Assembly (NCBI GenBank): GCA_020633195.1 | Contig: JACKEC010000014.1 | Coordinates: forward strand, 682,001-746,000 | DNA: 64,000 nt | DNA from: Sandaracinaceae bacterium | GTDB taxonomy: Bacteria > Myxococcota_A > Polyangia > Polyangiales > Sandaracinaceae | Reading direction: 5' to 3' | Part shown: positions 1 through 8,861 of the stretch, piece after piece | Layout of the letters: every line of letters starts with the position of its first letter | Position numbering within the stretch: the first letter of the stretch is position 1 | Position numbers and translations under genes: made by a program | The notes under the pieces: generated by a model | Told to the model about the DNA's origin: nothing | Seen by the model: the letters and a program-made list of their open reading frames with translations, nothing else | Database searches by the model: none

Positions 1-2343
1 GTGACGATCGTGGTCGAGCCGACCGAGGACGGAGTCGTCGTGCGAGCCCGCGGCGCGGGTCGGGAGGCCCCAGCGACGCTGGTGATCGAGGGGATCGACG
101 ACGTGACGGTCGAGCGCGTCGAGGTCGCGGCCCAGGACTACGTCGCGGTGGTCCGCGGCACGGGCGCGGGACACACCTTCGCGGCGCTCGTGACGCTCCA
201 TCGCGGGGCCGCGAGCGTGCCATGGATCGCGAGGACCGACCTGCACGGTGACCCCGGGGAGCGGACGGCGGGTCGCATCGAGCTCACGGATCGAACCGCG
301 GATGGTCACCCGGACGTGGTCATCGGGACGGTGGCCGAGGGCGCGGCTGTCTGTGGACAGCAACAGACGTTGCTCTTCCCCCGCGCCTGGGATCCCTCGA
401 GCGGCCAGCTCCGCCCGGTCGAGCTGGCCCGCCTCGGGGACGGCGCGGAGACCGTCGTCCAGGCCACGCGCACCTCCCCGGGGCCGACCGGCGCGCCCCT
501 GATCCGCGCGCTCGGGGCCAGCGGCGCGAGCAGCCGCTCCGGGCGCGAGGAGACCGATCCCGCGGCGGTGGCCCCGCCGAACGCCTTGTTCGACGGACGC
601 CTCGACACGTTCTGGGCCGAGGGGCGCGGCGGCCCGGGTCGACACGAGTTCGCCTCGGGGCGCTGGAGCGCGGGCCTGCCCATCCGCGCGTTCGCGGTGG
701 TGCTCTCGCCGTCCGGAGAGGTCGCCTCTCGGCTCGGTCGACCGAGCGCGTTCTGGCTCGTGGGCGACGACGGAGAGCGCCTGCGCGTCGAGGTCCCCGA
801 GGACTCCGTCGGTCACCCCGGCGAGCGCTACTGGGTCGTCCCGCCCGCGCCCGTGGACTGGCACTGCGTCTCGCTGGTCCTCGGCGACGCCCACGCCCCG
901 GCGGGGACCCCCGCGGCCGCCGTCCACACGGGCGTGGCGGAGCTCGAGGCCTACACCGGGCTCGACTGGGGCGACGGGCTGGACGGCCTCGTGTCGATCC
1001 TCGTCGAGGGCGGGCGCACCGGCGACGAGGCGGCCCGCCTCCTCTCACAGCTCGGCGAGCCCGCCGTCACCGCCGTCGCCGCGGCGTGGGATCGGCTCGA
1101 CCCGCAGGGCCGCCGCCGCGCGGTGCGGGTGCTCGCCTCGGCGGGCGGGAGCGACTCGGCCGACGCGATCGCCGCGCTCGAGCGCGCCGCGGCCGACGAC
1201 ACCGAGGAGGTGCGCGCCGCGGCCCTCGAGGCGCTCGGGACGCTCGGTCCGCCTGCGGGCGAGGCGCTCGCGCGGCTCATCGTGGCTGACGGCCCGGCCG
1301 GAGACGACGCGGTGCGACCGCTGCTGCGGCACCCCGTCGCGGTGGCGGTTCCGGCGTTGCTCGGGGCGATCGCGGGGGACGGCGGGAGCGAGCGCCCCGC
1401 GCTGCGCGACGGGCTCGCGCAGGCGGTCGGGACCGACGACGACGCGCGCGAGCTGCTCGCGGCCTGGCTCGCGGCCGATCCCGCGCTGCCGGCCCAGGCG
1501 TCGGCGGCGCAGGGGCTGGCCTCCCGCGCCGAGACGCGGGCGCTGGCGGCCCCGATGGTCCGCGCGCTCGGGCCTCGCGCGACGCAGTTCGAAGATCGCT
1601 GGCGCCTCGTGCGCGCGGCGGCCGTGCTGGAGCCGGACCCGAACGTGGACACCTGGCTCGGCTCCATCGCGACGGACGCCGAGGAGTGGATGCTCCGCGC
1701 CGCCGCGGTCGCCGCGATGGGTCGGCGGAGCGCGCCCGAGCGGGAGGCCGTGGCGCGCCAGGCCCTGGCCGATCCGTACCCACGCGTCCGCGTGACCGCC
1801 GTCGAGATCCTCGACGGGCTGAACGTCGCGGACGACCAGCTCGTCCGGCTCGCGTCCCACGACTCCTGGCCGATGGTGCGCGCGGCGTCGCTGACCGCCT
1901 TGTTCGATCGCCCGGCTGGGCGCGAGGCGATCCTCGCCGGGATCGGGGATCACTCCCCGCGGGTGCGGCACGCGGCCCTCGCGGCGACGACGCGGGGCGG
2001 GGTCCGGCAGCCGGCCCTGCCGCTCGTGATCGGGCGCCTCGAGGACGACGACGAGTGGCCCCGCGTGACGCTGGAGGCCCTGCGCTGGGTGTCGGAGCTG
2101 TGCGTCGAGGACGCGGGCGAGGCGGTGGTCGGGGTGATCCGGCGCGGAGTCCGGCCCGGCGCCTGGGCGCCCGACGTCGACGTGGCCGCGGTGGCGGCCG
2201 ACCTCGCGATCCGGCTCGGGGGTGAGACGGCGCGCGACGCCGAGGCGATCGCGCAGCGCGCGGGCGCCCCGGAGAGCGTCCGCGTCGCGGTCGAGCGGCG
2301 CCTCGCCGAGCCGCGGCCGTGCACGGGTGCTTCCAGCCCGTGA
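1..2343 (+). CDS. HEAT-repeat protein with discoidin-like domain (possibly 5'-truncated)
   Basis: Open frame of 780 residues beginning with GTG at the first base of the window, so the true start may lie upstream. Residues ~1-180 form a beta-rich region I do not recognise. Around residues 190-320 the motif NALFDGRLDTFWAEG, followed by a beta-rich stretch, resembles F5/8-type-C (discoidin/NedA-like) carbohydrate-binding domains. From ~335 to ~760 the protein is a run of alanine/arginine-rich helical pairs (for example DPYPRVRVTAVEIL and DHSPRVRHAALAA) typical of HEAT repeats, which act as protein-protein scaffolds. No signal peptide is visible at this start. A lipoprotein gene follows 45 bp downstream on the same strand and may be co-transcribed. 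The fold assignment is family knowledge; the partner and role are unknown. Confidence 0.75.
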   Translation: MTIVVEPTEDGVVVRARGAGREAPATLVIEGIDDVTVERVEVAAQDYVAVVRGTGAGHTFAALVTLHRGAASVPWIARTDLHGDPGERTAGRIELTDRTADGHPDVVIGTVAEGAAVCGQQQTLLFPRAWDPSSGQLRPVELARLGDGAETVVQATRTSPGPTGAPLIRALGASGASSRSGREETDPAAVAPPNALFDGRLDTFWAEGRGGPGRHEFASGRWSAGLPIRAFAVVLSPSGEVASRLGRPSAFWLVGDDGERLRVEVPEDSVGHPGERYWVVPPAPVDWHCVSLVLGDAHAPAGTPAAAVHTGVAELEAYTGLDWGDGLDGLVSILVEGGRTGDEAARLLSQLGEPAVTAVAAAWDRLDPQGRRRAVRVLASAGGSDSADAIAALERAAADDTEEVRAAALEALGTLGPPAGEALARLIVADGPAGDDAVRPLLRHPVAVAVPALLGAIAGDGGSERPALRDGLAQAVGTDDDARELLAAWLAADPALPAQASAAQGLASRAETRALAAPMVRALGPRATQFEDRWRLVRAAAVLEPDPNVDTWLGSIATDAEEWMLRAAAVAAMGRRSAPEREAVARQALADPYPRVRVTAVEILDGLNVADDQLVRLASHDSWPMVRAASLTALFDRPAGREAILAGIGDHSPRVRHAALAATTRGGVRQPALPLVIGRLEDDDEWPRVTLEALRWVSELCVEDAGEAVVGVIRRGVRPGAWAPDVDVAAVAADLAIRLGGETARDAEAIAQRAGAPESVRVAVERRLAEPRPCTGASSP

Positions 2344-2388
2344 GCGACCCGTGTTAGGGTCCCGCCGATTCGAAACCCGAGGGGAACG

Positions 2389-3030
2389 ATGACCGTGTGT
2401 TCTGGGACCAGCTGGCGCCTGATCTCCATCTTGGCCGCGATCGGCATGTGCGTCGCGCTACCGGCGTGCGGCGAATCGGCCGCGAGCGATCTGACGATCG
2501 AGCGCCTCCCCGACGTGAACCCGAGCCTGCCGACGGTGCCGACGATCCCGCCGCCGCCGTATGACGTCGAGTACGCGGACAGCTCGTTCAGCGTCTACGG
2601 CGTGCGCCGCCGGATGGCGACGACGATGGGCACGGACGTCGCCGTCACTGGCTACATCGTGGAGATCTACGTCCCGCCGGAGTGCCCGGAGGGCCGCACC
2701 TGCGACGCCGCCGCGGCGCCCCACCTCTGGCTCGCGGATCGCCGCGACCCGCCCGAGGGCGAGGACCGCCTCATGCTCGCCGGCTACGCCGAGAACCAGG
2801 CGCAGATCGACGAGGCCGTGGAGCTCGCGTCTCGCGGTCGCTACGAGCCGCCGGATCCGGAGTCGGGGATCCTGCCGATCCCGACCGACTTCGCGGTCGG
2901 CGCGAAGGTGAAGATCCACGGCCGCTTCACGCGGGTCTCGGGCGCGGGCTTCAACGTCTCGAACGGGATGCTCGACTACCGCGGCCACGAGGTGCTCGAG
3001 CCGCCGCCGGGCACGGAAGTCGAGGAGTAG
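2389..3030 (+). CDS. Hypothetical lipoprotein
   Basis: A 213-residue protein with a lipoprotein signal peptide: hydrophobic stretch at residues ~11-25, then lipobox LPAC with the lipidated Cys at residue 27. The ATG at 2389 is preceded by a purine-rich AGGGGAA ribosome site 4-5 nt upstream, which supports the start. After a Pro-rich linker the mature part contains a segment (about residues 60-205) with an SVYGVRRR...VAVTGYIVEIY pattern and a late KVKIHGRFTRVSGAGFN pattern. These suggest an OB-like beta barrel, but I do not recognise the family. A strong hairpin terminator follows it. Probably anchored in the outer or inner membrane facing the periplasm. Confidence 0.75.
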   Translation: MTVCSGTSWRLISILAAIGMCVALPACGESAASDLTIERLPDVNPSLPTVPTIPPPPYDVEYADSSFSVYGVRRRMATTMGTDVAVTGYIVEIYVPPECPEGRTCDAAAAPHLWLADRRDPPEGEDRLMLAGYAENQAQIDEAVELASRGRYEPPDPESGILPIPTDFAVGAKVKIHGRFTRVSGAGFNVSNGMLDYRGHEVLEPPPGTEVEE

Positions 3031-3058
3031 CCGACCGACACGATCCGGCTCCCACGGA

Positions 3059-3090
3059 CGCGCCCTCGACCACGGTCGAGCGGCGCGTTT
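3059..3090 (+). terminator. Rho-independent terminator
   Basis: A GC-rich stem pairs 3059-3071 with 3074-3087 with one unpaired C at 3081; the inner arms are CTCGACC and GGTCGAG. TTT follows at 3088-3090. It lies 29 bp after the stop of the lipoprotein gene and is oriented to end its transcript. The T-run is short, so it may also act as a stabilising 3' stem. Confidence 0.6.
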
Positions 3091-3249
3091 CGAATTGGCT
3101 ACGTGGCCCCTCTCTGCGTCGTGGAATTTCACGCCAAGGACGCGAAGGAGCAAAGGCGAAGTCGGGCCAGGCGCGATGGACGATCGGCATCGGTCGTCCG
3201 GCGGCGCGCGGGCGCGGCGCCGAGGCGCTCCACGCGCGCCGATTCCGCC

Positions 3250-5427
3250 TCAGGGGTGGAAGTCGGAGAGGCTGCGCAGGGTGTCGGGGCGGACGCGGTA
3301 GATCACCTGGAGACCGGCGCGGCGGACGGGGACGTAGGCGTCGTCGCCCTCCCCCGTCGCCTCGCCGACCTCGAGGGTGACGGTGTGGTCGCCCTCGACC
3401 GTGGCGCGCCGGGTCGCGATCACGCGGAGCGCGACGGGGCCGAGATCGTCGTTGTAGGCGACCACGCCCACCGCGCGCAGGGTGCCGAGGCGGTCCATCA
3501 GCGCCTGCGTGCGCGCCTCGTGCGGCGTGCCGCCGTCGGCGAGCTGCCAGGCCGTCCCTTCGCGGCGGAGGTCGAAGGCCTCTTCGCCGCGCTCGAGGCG
3601 CAGCGACTCGAGGCCGTCCGGATCGATGGTGAGCAGGTCGAGGCTGACCAGCGGGCGCGTGAGCGCGGCGACGCGATCGGTCGAGAGGACGAACACGACG
3701 TCGGCGCCCTCGACCTGCGCGAAGCGGCCCCCGACGGTCTCGGCGCCGAGCCGCAGGGTGAGCTCGCGCGCCGCGCCCTCGGCGGGCGTGAAGGTCGCGT
3801 GGACCGTGGCGAAGGGCGCCGCGAGGCCGTGCTCGCGGGCCGCCTCCTCGGCGACGAAGCGCTCCGCGCGCAGGTTCGAGAGCTGGCGCGTGGTCTCGCG
3901 GACCACCACCGAGTCGGCGTCCGCCTCGATCGGCGCCTCGAGCGCCCAGTGGCCGGCCTCACCGCGGACGGCGCGGTTCTCCACGGCCCCGACGGTCGCC
4001 GAGACGCGGCTCGCTTCCGCGGCGTCGGCCTCGAAGACCTGCCGCGAGCGGAACCGCAGGCCGTCGACCTCGAGCTCGGGCCGCACGCCGGGGCCGAAGT
4101 GGACGAGCGCGTCCTCGTCGCCGCGGCGGACCCAGATCCCCTCGTCGTCGGAGGCCCCGAACACGAGCTCGAGCGCGGGCTCCTCGCCTCGCCGCTCGAT
4201 CCGGACCCGCGCCGTGGGCGCGTCGGTCCCGTGCACGCCCTCCACGAAGTCCTCGTAGGCGTTGGCGCGCTCGTCGCGGAGCGCCGCGAGCCACGCGCCG
4301 ACCGCGCCGTCGTCGGCGTCGGCCCGCGCGGAGGCCCCGCCCTCGGGGCCCGTGCGCAGCTTCCAGCGGTCGTCCTCGTGGCGCAGCTCCACCCGCAGGT
4401 CGCCGCGCGTGATCACCACGGTCTCGATCGACGCGTCCGCGACGGGCAGGAGCCGCGCCTCGCGGGTGCGATCTCCGTCGATGGTCAGCGCCTCGAGATC
4501 GCTCTCGCGCACGCAGATCACCGGCCCGGCGTCCGCCGCGATGGCGTAGCGCTCGCCGTCGTGGTCCGCGCACGCCGAGCCGACGCGCAGGCGCGCGACG
4601 CGGTGGTCGGTGATCGCCTCGCCGCGCGTGACGACCAGCTCGTGCCACGGCTCGTCGAGGCCGTACTCCGAGAGATCGCCGGCCTCCTCCGAGATGAAGC
4701 GCGACGCCTCGAGCTCGCGGGTGAGCCGCGTGAGCCGATCGACGAGGCCCTGGTTGGCCCAGCCGTGACCGGGCTCGCGCACGAGCCACACGCCGTCCTC
4801 GCGCTCGAACGTCGTCCCGTCCACCTCCACGCGCTCGACGCCGGTCGGGTAGAACCCCTCGAACACGGTGCGGCTGCGGAAGTCGGAGGCCTCGTGGTCG
4901 AGCGCCTCGAGGAGGTCGGCGCCCACGACGTAGGCCCGGCCCTCGCCCTCGACCGACGCGTAGATCCCCTCGCCCGTCGGGGCCTCGTTCCCCACGCGGA
5001 GCTCCACCACCTGCGACAAGACGGTGAAGCGGACGATGAAGCGGGGCTCGTCGAGGCCGAAGCGGGTCCTGTCGGCGGCGGTGACGCCCTCGAGGGTCCT
5101 GTGCGCGGAGAGCCACTCGAGCGCGCTGAGCAGCGCGTCCACCGCGTCGTCGTCGGCGGCCGTCGCGATCGGCTCGGCGAGCGTCCAGGTGCCCAGCTCG
5201 ACCTCGGAGTCCTCGCCCTCGGCGCGCTCGCGCACGAAGACGATGGCGGGGTCGTCGCCGCGGACCAGCTCCACCCGCTCGACGCGATCGCGGACGAAAG
5301 AGCGCAGGACCTGACCGCTGCGCCCCGCGACGTCCCCGGTCGACAAGGTCCCTTGCTCGTAGATCAGGATGAACGCCAGCAGCGCGGCGTTGGCGATCGC
5401 GAGCGCGATGGTGGTTCGACGAGTCAT
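3250..5427 (-). CDS. DUF4340 protein with five tandem modules
   Basis: The protein is 725 residues from the ATG at 5427, whose ATGA overlaps the stop of the upstream gene; an in-frame GTG at 5445 is possible but less likely. One N-terminal membrane segment (residues ~6-24, ALAIANAALLAFILIYEQ) anchors it, and the rest should be periplasmic. The body matches DUF4340, a family found next to GldG-type ABC transporter components. By eye it divides into about five similar ~140-residue units. Each has a strand of the type VERVEV, a W-L/V-L strand, an amphipathic helix with Leu/Ala spacing, an RxG strand and a final V-V..DLLEAL helix. It is the last gene of the ATP-binding/permease/GldG/DUF4340 operon, so it probably works with that transporter at the membrane. 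The substrate is unknown. Confidence 0.85.
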   Translation of the reverse strand: MTRRTTIALAIANAALLAFILIYEQGTLSTGDVAGRSGQVLRSFVRDRVERVELVRGDDPAIVFVRERAEGEDSEVELGTWTLAEPIATAADDDAVDALLSALEWLSAHRTLEGVTAADRTRFGLDEPRFIVRFTVLSQVVELRVGNEAPTGEGIYASVEGEGRAYVVGADLLEALDHEASDFRSRTVFEGFYPTGVERVEVDGTTFEREDGVWLVREPGHGWANQGLVDRLTRLTRELEASRFISEEAGDLSEYGLDEPWHELVVTRGEAITDHRVARLRVGSACADHDGERYAIAADAGPVICVRESDLEALTIDGDRTREARLLPVADASIETVVITRGDLRVELRHEDDRWKLRTGPEGGASARADADDGAVGAWLAALRDERANAYEDFVEGVHGTDAPTARVRIERRGEEPALELVFGASDDEGIWVRRGDEDALVHFGPGVRPELEVDGLRFRSRQVFEADAAEASRVSATVGAVENRAVRGEAGHWALEAPIEADADSVVVRETTRQLSNLRAERFVAEEAAREHGLAAPFATVHATFTPAEGAARELTLRLGAETVGGRFAQVEGADVVFVLSTDRVAALTRPLVSLDLLTIDPDGLESLRLERGEEAFDLRREGTAWQLADGGTPHEARTQALMDRLGTLRAVGVVAYNDDLGPVALRVIATRRATVEGDHTVTLEVGEATGEGDDAYVPVRRAGLQVIYRVRPDTLRSLSDFHP

Positions 5428-6983
5428 GACCGGCGGTTCCACCACACGGCGAAGCCGAGGAAGATGAAGGCCAGCGGGATCAGCACGACGACCCGCAGGA
5501 AGAGGTTGGAGACGTCGTCCTGGCTCATCGACACGGGGTGGTGCTCGAAGGAGCGCCCGTCGATCGCGATGAGCGCCTCGCGCTGGGTGAGCCAGCCGAT
5601 GACGGCGGAAGCGAAGTTGCCGTTCACCACCGTCGACTCGGCGATGTACTCGCTGGCGAACATCGTGGCGTCGCCGATGACGACGACGCGGCCCCCGGCG
5701 GCCTCGTGCTCCTCGTCCTCCGAGCTCTCGTCGTCGTCCGAGGGCGGCCTCGTGACCTCGACGGTCGCGGCGACGGCGACCGAGACGGGGCCGGGGATGT
5801 CCGCGGCGTCGGCGCCGAGCTCGACCTGCCCCTCGACGATCCCGCGCACGTCGGTCTCGCCGTAGGACTGCTCGCTCGTCGTCAGCAGGACCGTGGCCCG
5901 GCCCTCGTCCACCGGGGAGATCGCGCGGACCTCGGAGAGCACGAGGGGGAGCCCGAGCGACGCGAAGGGCGCCGTGATCGGGTGCTCACCCCAGCCGACG
6001 ACCGCGAACGGCCCCACCGGGTGACCGCCGCCGGCAGGGAGCAGCGCGGGGTTGGGCTCGATCACGAGCGCGCGCTCGACGCGGATCCCGAAGTCCCGGA
6101 GCATGTCCTCGATGCCGAGGTCGGCGAAGCTCGCGCGGCCCTGCGGGATGACGGGGTCGAGCGCGACGAAGAGGTTGCCGCCGCCGCGGACGTAGGCGCG
6201 GAGCGCGTCGACCTCCTCGGCGGTGAACGCGACCTCCGGGCCGATGATGGCGACGGCGTCGCAGCCGGCCTCGATCTCGGCGGAGCCGCGGGTGTCGATC
6301 GGGGTCAGCTCGAGGTTCTCGCGGTGGACCTCGCGGGCGAAGCCCTCGAGCGACCGGCCGCTCCCGGCGACTGTCAGCTCGCCGTGACCGCGGGTGACGC
6401 AGACGCGGGTGGCGCGTCCGGTCGCGAGCTCGACGAGGGCCCCGGTGATCGCGCGCTCGCCCTCGACGTTGAGCTCGACGCTGTTCTCGTCGTTCAGCGG
6501 ATCGAAGTTGGTCGAGATGAGGTCGTCGCGGGTGATCTCCCAGTGACGCTGGCCGGAGTCGATCACGGCCGCGACGTCCGAGAGCAGCCGGCCCTCCCCG
6601 ACCTGGATGCCGCCAAGCTCGAAGCGCTGCGCGACCTCGCGGAAGGCGCCGGGGTCGCGGTCCGGATCGACGAAGTGAACCGTGATGTGCGAGCTCTCGG
6701 CCTCGTAGCGCGCCAGGAGGTTGCGCAGCTCGGCGAAGCCTTGCTCGGCCTCGGAGAGGAGGATCCAGATCTCGACCTCACGGTCGAGGTCGTGGAGGAC
6801 CGCCTTGGTGCGATCCGAGAGCGTGTAGATCGAGTGCTCCGTCCAGTCCCACCGATCGTAGTGACGGTAGGACAGGTAGTTGACCTGGAAGGCCAACCCC
6901 ATGAGCAGCGCCGCGCTGAGGGCCGCGTAGATCCGGGTCTCGAGGCGGCGCCGGGTCGCCTCGTCGCGCTTGGGCTCGCTCAT
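5424..6983 (-). CDS. GldG-family ABC transporter auxiliary protein
   Basis: A 519-residue protein. The ATG at 6983 overlaps the stop of the permease by ATGA, which fixes the start over a longer artefactual frame. There is an N-terminal membrane helix (residues ~18-36), a large soluble domain of the GldG/ABC_transp_aux family (features include VHFVDPDRDP and the acidic stretch SDDDESSEDEE near 440) and a C-terminal membrane helix (VVVLIPLAFIFLGFAVWW) ending in a short basic tail. Two-helix topology with a big periplasmic domain is usual for the family. In Bacteroidetes GldG works with GldF and GldA in gliding. Myxobacteria glide by unrelated machinery, so a motility role here should not be assumed. 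Downstream, the DUF4340 gene overlaps by 4 bp. Confidence 0.88.
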   Translation of the reverse strand: MSEPKRDEATRRRLETRIYAALSAALLMGLAFQVNYLSYRHYDRWDWTEHSIYTLSDRTKAVLHDLDREVEIWILLSEAEQGFAELRNLLARYEAESSHITVHFVDPDRDPGAFREVAQRFELGGIQVGEGRLLSDVAAVIDSGQRHWEITRDDLISTNFDPLNDENSVELNVEGERAITGALVELATGRATRVCVTRGHGELTVAGSGRSLEGFAREVHRENLELTPIDTRGSAEIEAGCDAVAIIGPEVAFTAEEVDALRAYVRGGGNLFVALDPVIPQGRASFADLGIEDMLRDFGIRVERALVIEPNPALLPAGGGHPVGPFAVVGWGEHPITAPFASLGLPLVLSEVRAISPVDEGRATVLLTTSEQSYGETDVRGIVEGQVELGADAADIPGPVSVAVAATVEVTRPPSDDDESSEDEEHEAAGGRVVVIGDATMFASEYIAESTVVNGNFASAVIGWLTQREALIAIDGRSFEHHPVSMSQDDVSNLFLRVVVLIPLAFIFLGFAVWWNRRS

Positions 6984-7729
6984 CCCTCGACCCTCCGCGC
7001 CTGCAGGGCCCCGGTCGCGAGCGACAGCGTGACGACGGCGACGCTCACGTCGAAGGTCAGGTAGCGCGTGTCGACGACGCCGCGCGAGAAGGCCTCCATG
7101 TGACCCCAGATGCTGAGGTAGGCGAACAGCTCGCGGTACTCGTCGCCGAAGACGTACTGGCCGAGGCCGACGACGAAGAGGCCGGCGAGGGCCACGAACG
7201 TGAGGATCGCGCTCACGATCTGGTTCGGCGACACCGCGCTCATCAGCACGCCGATCGCCAGGTAGTAGACGCCGATGCCGAAGATCCCGAGGTAGCCGGT
7301 GCCGATGGCGCCCATGTCCACGTCGCCGTACCGGCTCGTGAGCCACACGTAGAGGAGCGTGGGCACCCACATCGCGACCCAGAAGAGCAGCGCGGCGAAG
7401 TACTTCCCGACGATGACGGAGACCTCCGACACGGGGGCGGTCATCAGGACCTCGAGCGTCCCGCGGTTCCGCTCCTCGGCGATGAGGCGCATCGTGACGA
7501 GGGGCACGAAGACGAGCATCGGCAGGTAGAAGAGCGTCGTGCCGCCGAAGAACGCGGTGAGCGGGCTGTCCTGGGCCCCTCCCCCCATCGGCTGGCCGGC
7601 GTAGTACTCGGCGAGGATCCAGAAGACGACGCCGCAGAAGAGCAGCCAGCACGTCAACAAGACGTACGCCATCGGCGAGACGAAGAACGAGTGGACCTCG
7701 CGCTTGAAGATGGTCCAGGCCGCCTTCAT
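6980..7729 (-). CDS. ABC transporter permease (GldF/ABC-2 type)
   Basis: A 249-residue integral membrane protein with about six hydrophobic segments, including MAYVLLTCWLLFCGVVFWI near the N-terminus and AILTFVALAGLFVVGLG in the second half. The conserved family motif MRLIAEERNRGTLEVLMTAP lies at ~81-100, typical of ABC-2 permeases of the GldF group. The ATG at 7729 overlaps the ATP-binding protein stop (ATGA), and the stop overlaps the GldG start the same way. It would form the membrane channel with the ATPase encoded upstream. The substrate cannot be read from sequence. Confidence 0.9.
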   Translation of the reverse strand: MKAAWTIFKREVHSFFVSPMAYVLLTCWLLFCGVVFWILAEYYAGQPMGGGAQDSPLTAFFGGTTLFYLPMLVFVPLVTMRLIAEERNRGTLEVLMTAPVSEVSVIVGKYFAALLFWVAMWVPTLLYVWLTSRYGDVDMGAIGTGYLGIFGIGVYYLAIGVLMSAVSPNQIVSAILTFVALAGLFVVGLGQYVFGDEYRELFAYLSIWGHMEAFSRGVVDTRYLTFDVSVAVVTLSLATGALQARRVEG

Positions 7730-8694
7730 TCCTCTTCCTCGTCCCCGCGAGCGGCCGGCGCCTCGGGCTCGCTGGTGGTCAGGTTCGTGAACACGTCCTC
7801 GAGCGACGCCTGCTGCCGGGAGAGCTCGCGCAGCGTGAGCCCGGCCTCCGCGACCGCGCTGAACACGCGCTCGGAGGCGTCCGGCTCCCCCGTCGCCTCG
7901 AGCAGGCCCGTGACGAGGCCGTCGCGCCAGGTGAGCTTCACGACGTGGATGTCGTCGAGCTTCGCGAAGACGTCCTCGAAGGCGCCCTTGGATCCGCGGC
8001 CGACGATCCGGAGCGTCTCCTGGCTGCGCAGCGCGTCCCGCAGCGAGGTGGGCCGGCCGTCGGAGACCATCTTGCCCTTGCTCAGGATGAGCACGCGATC
8101 GCAGATCGCCTCGACCTCGGGGAGGATGTGGGTGCTGATCAGCACCGTCTTGTTCTTGGCCAGCTCGCCGATGAGGGTCCGGACCTGCCGGATCTGGTTG
8201 GGGTCGAGGCCCGCGGTCGGCTCGTCGAGGACGAGCAGCGGGGGATCGGCGACGAGCGCGTCGGCGAGGCCGACCCGCTGCCGGTAGCCCTTGGAGAGCT
8301 GGTCGATGATCCGGTGCTCGACGTCCGCGACCGCCGCCTGCGCGAGGGACTGCTTCACCCGCGCCGCGATGCTCGCCCGCGGCACGCCCTTGAGCTCGGC
8401 GCGGTAGCGCAGGTACTCGCCGACCCGCATCTCCGGGTAGAGGGGGCAGGCCTCGGGCATGTAGCCGATGTGCCTCCGAGCCTCGATCGGCTTCGCGAGC
8501 GCGTCGACGCCCGAGATGTGGATCGTGCCCGTCGTGGGCGAGAGGAACCCCGTGATCATGCGCAGGGTCGTGCTCTTCCCGGCGCCGTTCGGGCCGAGGA
8601 AACCGCAGACCTGTCCTTGGGGCACCTCGAACGCGAGCCCGCGGACGGCTTCGTGCCGACCGTAGGACTTCGTCAGGTTATCGACGCGGATCAC
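7726..8694 (-). CDS. ABC transporter ATP-binding protein
   Basis: First gene of the operon, 322 residues from the GTG at 8694, which has a GGGGAG ribosome site ~7 nt upstream; a longer frame exists but its extra N-terminus lacks family similarity. Walker A GPNGAGKS is at residues 34-41. The signature is LSKGYRQRVG (family-typical variant of LSGGQ), followed by Walker B LLVLDEPTAGLDP and the switch His in STHILPEV. The ~90-residue C-terminal extension beyond the ATPase core is usual for GldA/NatA-type subunits that pair with ABC-2 permeases. It energises the permease encoded immediately downstream. Confidence 0.93.
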   Translation of the reverse strand: MIRVDNLTKSYGRHEAVRGLAFEVPQGQVCGFLGPNGAGKSTTLRMITGFLSPTTGTIHISGVDALAKPIEARRHIGYMPEACPLYPEMRVGEYLRYRAELKGVPRASIAARVKQSLAQAAVADVEHRIIDQLSKGYRQRVGLADALVADPPLLVLDEPTAGLDPNQIRQVRTLIGELAKNKTVLISTHILPEVEAICDRVLILSKGKMVSDGRPTSLRDALRSQETLRIVGRGSKGAFEDVFAKLDDIHVVKLTWRDGLVTGLLEATGEPDASERVFSAVAEAGLTLRELSRQQASLEDVFTNLTTSEPEAPAARGDEEEE

Positions 8695-8861
8695 CCAGAT
8701 CTCCCCGCGAGAGCTGCCCGGGCATAGTCGGTCCGCCTCGCCCCGGCAAGGCCGCCGGTGAATGGGCGACGCGCGGGGGGCAACGAGCGTCACAGATGGT
8801 ATCTTCCACCTTCGCGGCGTTGACCCTCTCCGCCGGCGCCACCGAGCGTCAGGCTCGCCCC

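Noticed and set aside
3103..5865. A long open frame on the plus strand (920 codons) over the DUF4340/GldG genes
   Set aside because: It is the reverse shadow of two recognisable minus-strand genes. Its product is Arg/Ala/Asp-rich with no motif. High GC content makes such shadows common.
5424..8694. Assigning the Gld-like operon to gliding motility
   Set aside because: No other Gld/Spr genes are present, and known myxobacterial gliding does not use GldF/GldG, so only the transporter family is claimed.
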